Shown here: piece after piece, positions 32,503 to 40,502 of the stretch | Position numbering within the stretch: position 1 is the stretch's first letter | Layout: each line of letters begins with the position of its first letter | The notes under the pieces: model-generated | Database searches by the model: none | The model's input: the letters and a program-made list of their open reading frames with translations, nothing else | What the model was told of the DNA's origin: nothing | Assembly: GCF_017876545.1 (NCBI RefSeq) | Contig: NZ_JAGIOD010000001.1 | Location: 124,001-188,000, forward strand | DNA from: Brachybacterium sacelli | GTDB taxonomy: Bacteria > Actinomycetota > Actinomycetes > Actinomycetales > Dermabacteraceae | Direction of reading: 5' to 3' | Length of the DNA stretch: 64,000 nucleotides | Translations under genes and position numbers: made by a program

Positions 32503-33803
32503 CAGGCGCTCCCCATCTCCGCGTCGATGCTGTCGACGAGGCCCTGGGAGGCATCCATGATCGACGCGTCGCCGAGGGTGATCTGCTCGATCGCCGCCAC
32601 CACCTTGTCGCGCCAGGTGCCGGTGCCGTCCGGGGCCTCGTAGCGCGGGCCGCGGTCCCGTTCACGGATCTGAGAAGTGATCTCGAGGACCTTCGTCTCC
32701 AGCGGCCCGGCGTCCGCCTTCGCCGTCTCCAACAGCCGGGGGTTCGGCGGCGCACCTGCGGAGAGGCCGACGATCTTCAGCATGTCCAGCGAGTTCACCG
32801 TGTAGCTCATGAAGGCGCCGGCGTCCGCGACGAGTTCGTCGGAGGCGCCCTCGTACATGGCGAACCGACTGAGGTAGAGGAAGGGCCACCCCTCGAGCGC
32901 ATCGGCGGACGCGGGGACCTCCGCCATGGCGAACTCGTAGTCCGGGAACATCGGCGCCTCGTCGATGATGTGGTTCGTGTTGGCGAACGTGGTAAGCACC
33001 ATGTCGCCGGTGAGCGTCCAGTCCGGCTGGGCGCCGTCCTGTTCGCTGATCGTGGTGGTGGCTCCCTTCTCCCGCAGCTTCTCCCACCAGTCGAACCAGC
33101 TGGCGAAGTCGTCGGCACCCGCGCCGAGCCGTCCGTCCTCGGTCCACAGGTCGACGCCTCGCTGGCGCATCCACGCCTCGAGCGCCATGTCGGAGTACGC
33201 GTTGTAGGTCGTCCCCTTGCGACCCTCGCCGTTGTCGGCGGAGTAGTCGATCAAGAACTCGGCGAAGCCGTCCCAGGTCCAGTTCTCGCCGCTGGGCAGC
33301 TCGGCTCCCGCCTCCTCCAGCATCGTCCGGTTGTAGCGCACGCAGGCCGAGAACACGGACTTCGGGAAGGAGTTCAGGACCCCGTCGAGCTGATAGCTCT
33401 CGATGTCCTCGTCCTCGAAGTCGCTCAGGTCGAAGCTCTCGACGTCGTCCAGCGTCCGGTAGATACCGGCATCGGCGTAGGTCATCACCTGGGCCGAGGG
33501 GATCCAGAACACGGCGGGCACGTCGCTGCCTGCGATCTGTGTGGTCATGCGCTCCTGAAAGGCGTCGTAGGAGGCGAACTGCTCCTCGACCTGGATTCCG
33601 GTCTCCTCGATGAAGCCGGCGATGCCTTCGGTGTACAGCGCCTGGCGCTCGGCGCCGCCCCAGTAGGCGAAGCGCAAGGTGCTGCCGTCTCCGCTGGAGC
33701 CGGCGGGTCCGCCTCCGGTACCGCCGCAGGCGGCGAGCAGGGGCGCCGTCACTGCGCTGGTCCCGAGCATTCCCAACAGGGTCCGTCGCTTCAGGTCGTT
33801 CAT
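32502..33803 (-). CDS. ABC sugar-binding lipoprotein, system 1
   Basis: A 433-residue extracellular solute-binding protein (family 1). The N-terminus MNDLKRRTLLGMLGTS combines a twin-arginine-like motif with a lipobox (L-A-A-C, Cys26), indicating an anchored lipoprotein, probably Tat-exported. The mature domain begins LRFAYWGGAERQALY, the common CUT1 pattern. Two in-frame ATGs (33818 and 33803) each have an RBS within a duplicated initiation region; I prefer 33803, with GAGGAG 7 nt upstream. It feeds the two permeases directly downstream. The ligand is unknown, probably an oligosaccharide or glycoside. Confidence 0.93.
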   Translation of the reverse strand: MNDLKRRTLLGMLGTSAVTAPLLAACGGTGGGPAGSSGDGSTLRFAYWGGAERQALYTEGIAGFIEETGIQVEEQFASYDAFQERMTTQIAGSDVPAVFWIPSAQVMTYADAGIYRTLDDVESFDLSDFEDEDIESYQLDGVLNSFPKSVFSACVRYNRTMLEEAGAELPSGENWTWDGFAEFLIDYSADNGEGRKGTTYNAYSDMALEAWMRQRGVDLWTEDGRLGAGADDFASWFDWWEKLREKGATTTISEQDGAQPDWTLTGDMVLTTFANTNHIIDEAPMFPDYEFAMAEVPASADALEGWPFLYLSRFAMYEGASDELVADAGAFMSYTVNSLDMLKIVGLSAGAPPNPRLLETAKADAGPLETKVLEITSQIRERDRGPRYEAPDGTGTWRDKVVAAIEQITLGDASIMDASQGLVDSIDAEMGSA

Positions 33804-33825
33804 CGTGCGTCTCCTCATCGTGCGT
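33800..33825 (-). repeat. Duplicated translation-initiation region
   Basis: ACGCACGATGA occurs twice, 15 bp apart and in frame, each copy containing an ATG and each preceded by a purine-rich Shine-Dalgarno (AAGG or GAGGAG). Confidence 0.6.
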
Positions 33826-33829
33826 CCTT

Positions 33830-33841
33830 GCAGCGATACGG
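33830..33841. promoter_or_regulatory. Weak LacI-type operator-like site before the binding-protein gene
   Basis: Minus strand CGTATCGCTGCA shares the TATCG core with the three better sites but only some symmetry. Located within 30 bp of the start codons of the binding-protein gene. Confidence 0.2.
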
Positions 33842-33955
33842 TCCGGGCGGATTGCCGGCCCGTCGGCCCGAGCTCACGGCTCGGGGGTCATGGGCGCCGT
33901 GGTCGATGGCGCGGTCACCCGACCCGCGCCGGGGCCCGGGTGGTGCGGGAGGCCC

Positions 33956-36028
33956 TCACGTCCGTTCCACTCGCAGGACTTCGAACGCCCCGAGGGTCGG
34001 CACCTCGGCCAGGTGGCCGTCGCCCGCGGGACGCACTCGGCAGTCGATGCCCGCGACGAGGGCCCGTACGCGCGGCACACCCTCTCCGTGCACGCGGAGC
34101 CTGATCCCGCTGATCGGCAGGGCGGGGCCGACGCTCGCCCGTCGCACGCCGCTGAGGTTCAGCAGGTGCAGGACGTCATTGCCCTGGGACGTGCTGCGGA
34201 CGACCTCCACCTGGTCGGGCGCGCCCTCCAGGAGCACCTCGGGGGGCGGGAGCAGCGGGGCGAGTGCGGTCAGGAGCGCGTCACGCAGGTCGGACGTGCC
34301 GACCTCGAGGTAGGTGCGGCCGATGGTCCAGGCTGCACGCAGGTGGTGTCCGCGACCGGCTCGCGCGAGAGCGAGGACCGGGGTGCCGTCGTCCTCGTGC
34401 CCGTAGGCCTTCTCGGGGGGACCGAAGGGGGCAGGGGGCAGATGCGTCCACAGGGTCTCCGCCCCTGACGCCGCCGTCTCGTGATGCAGCACGCCATGCA
34501 GCATGAGCAGTCCGCCCGGCGTGCGCGCATAGGAGGACCGCAGGGCATCACCCTCCTCCGGCGGAGGACCGCTGGTCCGGGTCGGTGCGGTCTCGAGCGT
34601 CTGCCGGCCCTGGGCGTCCAGCCCGGAGGCCCCGGTGGAGAGGACCCGTCCACCGGACTCGACGTACGCGTCGATGGTCGCGGCTGCAGCCCCGAGCTCC
34701 TCGAGATCCGGCAGGACGAGCACGTCCCACCGCTCACGAAGGGTCGACGCCTCCAGCTCGGCGAGGAGCTCCTGGGGCACGACGTCCACGGGCACGTGGC
34801 GTTCCTGGAGCACGAGATGCAGGCCGCGGAACTCCTTCAGCGCATCGCTCCCGTCGCGGGCCGCACCCGCTGCTCCCCCGGGACGGACGAGCGCCGTTCG
34901 CGCTGCCGGCTGCAGCCGAGCGTAGAGCGCGTCGTGGCGGGCATGGAAGCGGGTGATCGCCGCGGCGGCTTCGAGGCCGGGGTAGTCGATGCGGTCGGGC
35001 GGTCCCATGATGTACGTCGACGGGTTGGCACCGCGGGAGATGGCCTGGGCGAGGTACAGCGCAAGATGCTCCCCCTGCTCAGGAGCCATGCGGTAGGGCA
35101 TGTCGACGAACGACACCGCGTTGACGAAGATCGGTGCCTCGGGCCGGCTCGAGCGGATCGCACTGACGGCCTCCCCCGTGGCGTGGGGCCACAGCGGGCG
35201 CCCGACAGCATTGTTCGCCTCGTGGAAGACGATGTCGCTGCGCGCACCCTGGACCAGCACGGCGTCGGCGCGCCGGGTGGCGACGCGCGCTGCGATGCGG
35301 GCGGTGAGGTCGTCGATGGTGGTGCGGGCGAACTCCTGCCAGCGGGAGTACCCGGGATCCGCGGGGCCTGCGGGCAGCGGATCGCCGACCTCGCGGGCGT
35401 AGCGCTCGATGCAGGCACCGCAGTGGCAGACGCCGTGGTAACGGCGCGAGTAGTCGACCTCGTTGTAGCCGAACCAGTTGCAGAAGAATCCGGCGACCGG
35501 GTATCGGTCGAGCACCTCTTCCAGGACCGGGATCAGATGGTCCTGGTAGTAGCCGCCGCTGGGGCACATGCTCACCAGTCCCTCGTACTCCTGACCGGCA
35601 CCCGTCGGCCCGACGAAGCACCACTCGGGATGCTCCGCGGCGATGCGGGGCACCACCTTGGAGAAGTCCATCCGGGACAGCACGCGGATGCCGCGTCGTT
35701 CGGCGGCGGCGACGGCATCCCCGATCAGGTCCCCGCCCGGCCGATCTGCGAGATGCGGGTTGCGCTCCTGGTACGGGAGGTCGGTCGGATACCAGGAGAG
35801 GATCCCGCCGGTGTTCAGCAGCCAGGTGTCCGCCCCGTGGGCGGCGATGGCGTCGAGGGCGCGCTCCACGTCGAGGTCGGCGTCGATCTCGCGGAGGTTC
35901 GTCTGGAAGGTGCGGAAGGGGCGGTGCCACCAGCCGGTGCGACGGCCGGCCGGAGCACCGGAGGCGGTGCGGAGCGATGTGTCGGGTGCGTCGGCCGTCG
36001 TCACGGTGGTGAGGGGTTCAGGCGTCAT
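33956..36028 (-). CDS. GH42/GHL6-like putative glycoside hydrolase 2
   Basis: A 690-residue cytoplasmic protein. N-terminal TIM barrel (WWHRPFRTFQTNLREIDADLDVERALDAIAAHGADTWLLNTGG), with the C-H-C-G-A-C motif (Cys201, 203, 206) after the strand FFCNWFGYNEVDY, as in GH42-like proteins that carry a Cys cluster, then a trimerisation-like domain (VLVLPDLEELGAAAATIDAYVESGGRVLS). No signal peptide. Its start overlaps the GarR-like gene by 11 bp. A 152-bp gap follows before the ABC binding-protein gene. Substrate not predictable; probably the glycoside imported by ABC system 1. Confidence 0.75.
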   Translation of the reverse strand: MTPEPLTTVTTADAPDTSLRTASGAPAGRRTGWWHRPFRTFQTNLREIDADLDVERALDAIAAHGADTWLLNTGGILSWYPTDLPYQERNPHLADRPGGDLIGDAVAAAERRGIRVLSRMDFSKVVPRIAAEHPEWCFVGPTGAGQEYEGLVSMCPSGGYYQDHLIPVLEEVLDRYPVAGFFCNWFGYNEVDYSRRYHGVCHCGACIERYAREVGDPLPAGPADPGYSRWQEFARTTIDDLTARIAARVATRRADAVLVQGARSDIVFHEANNAVGRPLWPHATGEAVSAIRSSRPEAPIFVNAVSFVDMPYRMAPEQGEHLALYLAQAISRGANPSTYIMGPPDRIDYPGLEAAAAITRFHARHDALYARLQPAARTALVRPGGAAGAARDGSDALKEFRGLHLVLQERHVPVDVVPQELLAELEASTLRERWDVLVLPDLEELGAAAATIDAYVESGGRVLSTGASGLDAQGRQTLETAPTRTSGPPPEEGDALRSSYARTPGGLLMLHGVLHHETAASGAETLWTHLPPAPFGPPEKAYGHEDDGTPVLALARAGRGHHLRAAWTIGRTYLEVGTSDLRDALLTALAPLLPPPEVLLEGAPDQVEVVRSTSQGNDVLHLLNLSGVRRASVGPALPISGIRLRVHGEGVPRVRALVAGIDCRVRPAGDGHLAEVPTLGAFEVLRVERT

Positions 36029-36902
36029 CGCGCGCTCCGTTCAGCTGGCGGGTGAGGGCGTGCAGCGCCGAATGATCGAGCCCGCCGACACCGCGGGCGA
36101 CCAGTGCATTGACGAGTTGGGTGACGGCAGCGGTGAGGGGCAGGGACAGCCCGTCCTGCTGCGCCGTGTCGCTGACGATGCGCAAGTCCTTGCGGTGCAG
36201 GTCGAGCCGGAAGCCGGGACGGTAGTCGTGGGCGAGCATGTTCGATGCCTTGCGCTGCATCACCGTGCTGCCCGCGAGCCCTCCACCGAGCACGCGCACC
36301 GCGGGGCCGGGATCGACCCCCGCGCGCTCGAGGAGGACGAGCGCCTCGCTGAGCAGCTGCAGATGACCTGCGACCAGGAGCTGGTTCGCGGCCTTGACGG
36401 TCTGGCCCGCCCCGGCAGGGCCGACGCGCTCGATCGTCGTCCCCATGCTCTCCAGCAGGGGCCTCGCGCGATCGAAGGCCTCCTGCTCGCCGCCGACCAT
36501 GAAGGACAGCACGCCGTCGACGGCTCCTGCCTCTCCGCCGGAGACGGGCGCGTCGAGGCCGGTGAGGCCCCGGGCGGCGCATGCCTCATGGATCGCCTGG
36601 GAGGCGGCGGGGGCGACGGTGCTGGCGTCGATGACCAGGGCGCCGCGGTCCAGCAGATCGAGCGCGCCGTCCTCCAGGAGGACGGCGCTGACGTCCGGGG
36701 CGTCGGGAAGCACGGTGACGAGCACGTCTGCGCCACGGACGGCTTGCGCCAGATCGTCCACGACCTCGATGCCCTGGGCGCGTGCTCGCTCCCGCGAGGC
36801 GGGCGTGCGCGTGTGCCCGATGACATCCCATCCGGCGCGGCCCGCATTGCGTGCCATGGGTGCACCCATGATCCCAAGGCCGACAAATGCCACTCGTTTC
36901 AC
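36018..36902 (-). CDS. garR: 2-hydroxy-3-oxopropionate (tartronate semialdehyde) reductase-like dehydrogenase
   Basis: A 294-residue beta-hydroxyacid dehydrogenase. NAD(P)-binding GLGIMGAPMARN at residues 9-20, substrate loop DAPVSGGEAGA at 117-127 and catalytic Lys170 in GAGQTVKAANQ. The family includes GarR, 3-hydroxyisobutyrate dehydrogenase and GLYR; the presence of a Hyi-like gene at the far end of the same operon favours tartronate semialdehyde to D-glycerate. It is the promoter-proximal gene of the operon and overlaps the next gene by 11 bp. Confidence 0.85.
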   Translation of the reverse strand: MKRVAFVGLGIMGAPMARNAGRAGWDVIGHTRTPASRERARAQGIEVVDDLAQAVRGADVLVTVLPDAPDVSAVLLEDGALDLLDRGALVIDASTVAPAASQAIHEACAARGLTGLDAPVSGGEAGAVDGVLSFMVGGEQEAFDRARPLLESMGTTIERVGPAGAGQTVKAANQLLVAGHLQLLSEALVLLERAGVDPGPAVRVLGGGLAGSTVMQRKASNMLAHDYRPGFRLDLHRKDLRIVSDTAQQDGLSLPLTAAVTQLVNALVARGVGGLDHSALHALTRQLNGARDDA

Positions 36903-36987
36903 GCTGAGACCTCCGTGTCCCTGAGGTGCACCGATTGACCCATTGAGCGGTTCGATGCAAGTTGGTCAGCATCCATGCTGGTCCGCG

Positions 36988-37018
36988 TAGTGTCTCGATA
37001 CACCACTGCACTTGTCAA
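36988..37018 (-). promoter_or_regulatory. Promoter and LacI-type operator of the ABC/GH operon
   Basis: Minus strand consensus TTGACA (37018-37013), 18 bp, GACACT (36994-36989). Between and over them lies TGGTGTATCGAGACACTA (37005-36988), whose 14-bp core GTGTATCGAGACAC is palindromic except for one base pair and has a central CG. A repressor here would block the promoter. The rest of the 36903-37153 gap shows nothing I can name. Confidence 0.6.
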
Positions 37019-37153
37019 GGGCGCGCCGGCGCCGGAAAGACGGCGTGAGGCGGCCGAGGAGGCGAGGGCTACGAGAAAGAAATCGTGCGGGGCTTCAGGG
37101 AGGACCGCGGGAAGGATCGCAGGAGGGTGTGCAGAGAGGTCCGCGCGAATCCC

Positions 37154-38104
37154 TCAGTATCCTGCGGCCTTGTCGACCACTCGCAGCAGGTCCCGGCCCT
37201 GCACGAAGCGCGCCACGTTCTCCAGGTAGTACGCGAAGCCGCGGGCCGAAGTGCCGGGCGTGGTCGCCCCGTTGTGCGGCGTGATGATCGTGCGCGGCGC
37301 GCCCCAGAAGGGGCTGTCCTCCGGGAGCGGTTCCAGGGAGTGCGCATCGAGTCCGGCGCCGCCGAGGTGCCCGTCGTGCAGAGCACGCAGCAGGGCGGCA
37401 TCGTCGATGATCCCGCCGCGGGAGATACAGACCAGATGGGCTCCGGGGCGCATCGCGCGCAGGGCGGCCTCATCGAGAGCCCCGCGGGTCGTCGCGGTGG
37501 ACGGGACGCTCACGACGACGACGTCGCACTGCGCGAGGAAGGTGTGGAGCTGGTCGAAGCCATACATCGCCTCGACGTGCGGCACGGGGATCGAGGGACG
37601 GCGTCGGCATCCGAGCACGCGCATGTGGAAGGCGGCTGCCTTCGCGGCGAGGTCGGCTCCGGCATGGCCGACGCCGAACAGGCCCAGTGTCGCGCCGGCG
37701 AGCTCTCCGTGCTGGTGGCGTTCCCACCGTCGCTCGCGCTGCGCTCGGGCCCAGCGCTCGGAGTCACGGTCCAGCTGCAGCATGAGGAGCATCGCATGCT
37801 CCGCGAGCGGGATCGCCCCGTTGCCCACGGACGAGGTGAGCACGACGTCGCTCGAGCGCACCTCGTCGGTGAGGTCGACGTCGGGGCCGGCGGCCCAGCT
37901 GTGGACCCAGCGCACACGCGGAGCAGCGGCGAGGACGCCCTGCGGCGCGCCGCCGGCGATGGCCGTGGCCCGCGCCAGCAGCGAGGGGTCCTCCTCGAGG
38001 TCGGGGACGAACTCCACACGGGCGCCCCCTGCTGCGGCGCGAATGCGTTCGCGGTGCTCGGGGGGCTGCTCGCCGCGGACGAGCAGGATCTCAGGGGTCG
38101 ACAT
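37154..38104 (-). CDS. D-2-hydroxyacid dehydrogenase, copy 2
   Basis: A 316-residue NAD-dependent D-isomer-specific dehydrogenase, only distantly similar to the copy at 20458. Rossmann motif FGVGHAGADLAAKAAAFHMRVLGC; catalytic Arg in ISRGGIIDDAAL, Glu in the SLEPLP segment, His in TPHNGATTP. GAGGAGA lies 5 nt before the ATG at 38104. It sits between two transport operons with its own operator-bearing upstream region, placing it in the LacI regulon by site similarity. It may reduce hydroxypyruvate or glyoxylate, which would link it to the Hyi and GarR-like enzymes. Confidence 0.88.
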   Translation of the reverse strand: MSTPEILLVRGEQPPEHRERIRAAAGGARVEFVPDLEEDPSLLARATAIAGGAPQGVLAAAPRVRWVHSWAAGPDVDLTDEVRSSDVVLTSSVGNGAIPLAEHAMLLMLQLDRDSERWARAQRERRWERHQHGELAGATLGLFGVGHAGADLAAKAAAFHMRVLGCRRRPSIPVPHVEAMYGFDQLHTFLAQCDVVVVSVPSTATTRGALDEAALRAMRPGAHLVCISRGGIIDDAALLRALHDGHLGGAGLDAHSLEPLPEDSPFWGAPRTIITPHNGATTPGTSARGFAYYLENVARFVQGRDLLRVVDKAAGY

Positions 38105-38186
38105 CGAAGTCTCCTCAGGGTCGCCGACGGGCTGGAGCCGCCTCGCCCTCGACACCTCATGAGGAGGAGGCGAGGTGGGGCGGATC

Positions 38187-38204
38187 TAGTCTATCGATAC
38201 ACCA
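38187..38204 (-). promoter_or_regulatory. LacI-type operator before hydroxyacid dehydrogenase 2
   Basis: Minus strand TGGTGTATCGATAGACTA. It shares the whole TGGTGTATCGA core and the terminal ACTA with the ABC/GH operon site and lies at nearly the same distance from the start codon (83 versus 86 bp). TAGACT at its end could be the -10 box; the -35 is poor. Confidence 0.55.
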
Positions 38205-38247
38205 ACTGTGGGTCGCCTGTCCCGAATGAGGGCGGGGCCGGTTCGGG

Positions 38248-39594
38248 TCAGCCCCGCGAGGCGGCGCGCAGCCGGTGGGCAGCGAGCTCCTCCTCCAGCG
38301 CGGCGAGCACCTCCGGGGCCTGCGCCGCGATGTCGACGCTCTCCGCCGGGTCGGCCTCCAAGTCGTACAGCGCCACCTCGATGCTGGCGGGCGGGTCCAT
38401 GCCCTCGCGGGCATCGACGACGAGCTTGTGGCGACCGCGGCGCACGGCCCACTGGCCCTGGTAGGTCCAGACCAGGCTGCGCTCGGGTCCGTGCGGCCGG
38501 TGGGCGACGCCCTCACCCGTCGGCGTCGCCGCCATGTCGTCGGCATCGCCGCGCAGCAGACCGAGCAGGGAGATCCCGTCGATCCCCGCCAGCGCGGGAT
38601 CGGCCCCGTCGACCGCGTGCAGCACGGTCGGCAGCACGTCCATCATCATCCCGGCCTGGCCTAGCTCGGTGCCGGCGGGCAACTGCGCGGGCCAGGAGAT
38701 GATCCCCGGCACGCGGATCCCGCCCTCGAACACGGAGCCCTTGGAGCCGCGCAGACCGCCGGCGGAGCCGCCGGTGTAGGAGATCTCCTCGCCGCCCAGC
38801 CAGTTGCGGCTCTCCCGGGAGGGGCCGTTGTCCGAGGACATCAGCACCAGCGTCTCCTCCCTCACTCCGCTCTCCTCGAGGGCACGGAGGATCTCGCCGA
38901 TCGCGTCGTCCATCGCCGCGACCATAGCGGCCGTCTCCTGGCGCCCGGGCGGCAGGTGCGAGACGCGCTCCATGTGCTCGGCCGGGGCGTGCATCGGGTA
39001 GTGCGGGGCGTTGAAGGGGACGTAGCAGAAGAACGGGCCCTCGCTCGCTCTGCGGTGGATGAACTCCGCGGCCCGGTCCCCGATGACGGTAGTGAGGTAC
39101 TCGCCGTTGCGCCAGACCTCGTCCTCGTCCTCCCACAGGTCGTGGACCGGGTCGTGCTCGCCCCAGTAGAAGATGTGGGAGTAGTAGTCCACGCAGCCGG
39201 CGCGGAAGCCGAAGGTCTCGTCGAAGCCGTAGTGGCCGGGGGCGAAGGCGGCGTCGGCACCCAGGTGCCACTTGCCGAACAGTCCGGTGCGGTAGCCGCG
39301 CTCGCGCAGGAGCGAGGCGAGCGTCGGCTGGGCGGGCAGGCCGGGGGTGTCGCGGCGTCCGCCCAGGATCGACTCCACCCCGGCGTGACCTGGATACTTG
39401 CCGGTCAGCAGGGACGCACGGGAGGGGGAGCACACCGGGGAGTTGGAGTACCACCGGGGCAGCCTCACGCCGGCTCGACACAGGGCGTCGAGGTGCGGGG
39501 TGGGGATGTCGTCGGCCCCGAAGCAACCCAGGTCGCCCCACCCGAGGTCGTCGGCGTAGAGGATCACGATGTTCGGGCGGCGGTGCGCGGTCAT
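38248..39594 (-). CDS. Sulfatase 2 (type I, Cys-type)
   Basis: A 448-residue type I sulfatase. Metal-site start NIVILYADDLGWGDLGCFG, formylglycine signature C-S-P-S-R with Cys55, then the GKWHLG motif and SSDNGPSRE for the second metal site, a pattern seen in N-acetylgalactosamine-6- and aryl-sulfatases. There is no signal peptide, so it should act in the cytoplasm. AAAGGAG precedes the ATG. It is the last gene of the operon with ABC system 2 and begins 2 bp after the permease stop, so the imported substrate is probably a sulfated sugar or glycoside. Confidence 0.92.
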   Translation of the reverse strand: MTAHRRPNIVILYADDLGWGDLGCFGADDIPTPHLDALCRAGVRLPRWYSNSPVCSPSRASLLTGKYPGHAGVESILGGRRDTPGLPAQPTLASLLRERGYRTGLFGKWHLGADAAFAPGHYGFDETFGFRAGCVDYYSHIFYWGEHDPVHDLWEDEDEVWRNGEYLTTVIGDRAAEFIHRRASEGPFFCYVPFNAPHYPMHAPAEHMERVSHLPPGRQETAAMVAAMDDAIGEILRALEESGVREETLVLMSSDNGPSRESRNWLGGEEISYTGGSAGGLRGSKGSVFEGGIRVPGIISWPAQLPAGTELGQAGMMMDVLPTVLHAVDGADPALAGIDGISLLGLLRGDADDMAATPTGEGVAHRPHGPERSLVWTYQGQWAVRRGRHKLVVDAREGMDPPASIEVALYDLEADPAESVDIAAQAPEVLAALEEELAAHRLRAASRG

Positions 39595-39596
39595 GC

Positions 39597-40502
39597 TCAC
39601 TCCTTTACGGCTCCTGCGGTCATCCCGGCGACCAGCCGGCGCTGCAGGAGGGAGAACAACAGGATCGTCGGCAGGGCGGCGAGCACGGAGGCGGCCATCA
39701 CGACGCCCCAGTCGGTGCCGTACTCGCCGAAGAGACCGGCGATCCCGACCTGCACGGTCTTGAGGGATTCGCTGGTGAGGAACACCTGGGCGAAGAGGAA
39801 CTCGTCCCACATGGCGATGAAGGCGGTCACGGCGACGGTCACGATGCCGGGCCACACCAGCGGGGCGATCACGCGGGCGATGACGGTGAGCGTGGAGGCC
39901 CCGTCGATCCGGGCGGCCTCGTCGAGCGTTCGCGGCACCGCGTTGAGGAACCCGGTCATCAGCAGGGTGGCGAGCGGGGTCGTGATCGCCACGTAGACGA
40001 TGATCAGCCCCGCGAAGGAGTTCAGCAGCCGCAGCTCGGCGAAGAACAGGTACACCGGGGTGATCAGCACGACGAAGGGCAGCAGCTGGGTCGCGACCAG
40101 GACCAGCATCATCAGGGGCTTCGCCCGGAACGAGAAGCGCGACAGGGCGAACCCGGCCAGCACCGCGATCACCACCGTGATCGCGGTGCTGAGCACGCAC
40201 ACGATGATGCTGTTGGGCAGGTAGCGGCCGAAGTTCGTCTCCGTGAAGAGACGGGCGTAGGAATCGAGGCTGAGCCCGGAGAAGACGGTATGCCAGGTGA
40301 GGCCCTGGGAGATCTCCTGGGCCGGGCGCAGGGAGCTGTAGAGCATCCACACCACGGGGAAGGCGATCACGGCCAGGACCAGCCCGAAGGGGATCAGGAA
40401 CAGCAGGTCGCGGGGGCGGCGACTCTCCCGGGAGCGACGCCGCGGCGCCCGCGCCGCCGTCGTCGCCCCCTGGGCGGCGAGCTGCGGGGAAGCGGCCATC
40501 AC
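39597..40502 (-). CDS. ABC sugar transporter permease (MalG type), system 2
   Basis: A 301-residue CUT1 permease with six membrane helices; EAA loop TLDEAARIDGASTLTVIARVIAPLVWPG. It starts at GTG 40502 or ATG 40499, overlapping the upstream permease stop (GTGA). The next gene is sulfatase 2. Confidence 0.93.
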   Translation of the reverse strand: MMAASPQLAAQGATTAARAPRRRSRESRRPRDLLFLIPFGLVLAVIAFPVVWMLYSSLRPAQEISQGLTWHTVFSGLSLDSYARLFTETNFGRYLPNSIIVCVLSTAITVVIAVLAGFALSRFSFRAKPLMMLVLVATQLLPFVVLITPVYLFFAELRLLNSFAGLIIVYVAITTPLATLLMTGFLNAVPRTLDEAARIDGASTLTVIARVIAPLVWPGIVTVAVTAFIAMWDEFLFAQVFLTSESLKTVQVGIAGLFGEYGTDWGVVMAASVLAALPTILLFSLLQRRLVAGMTAGAVKE

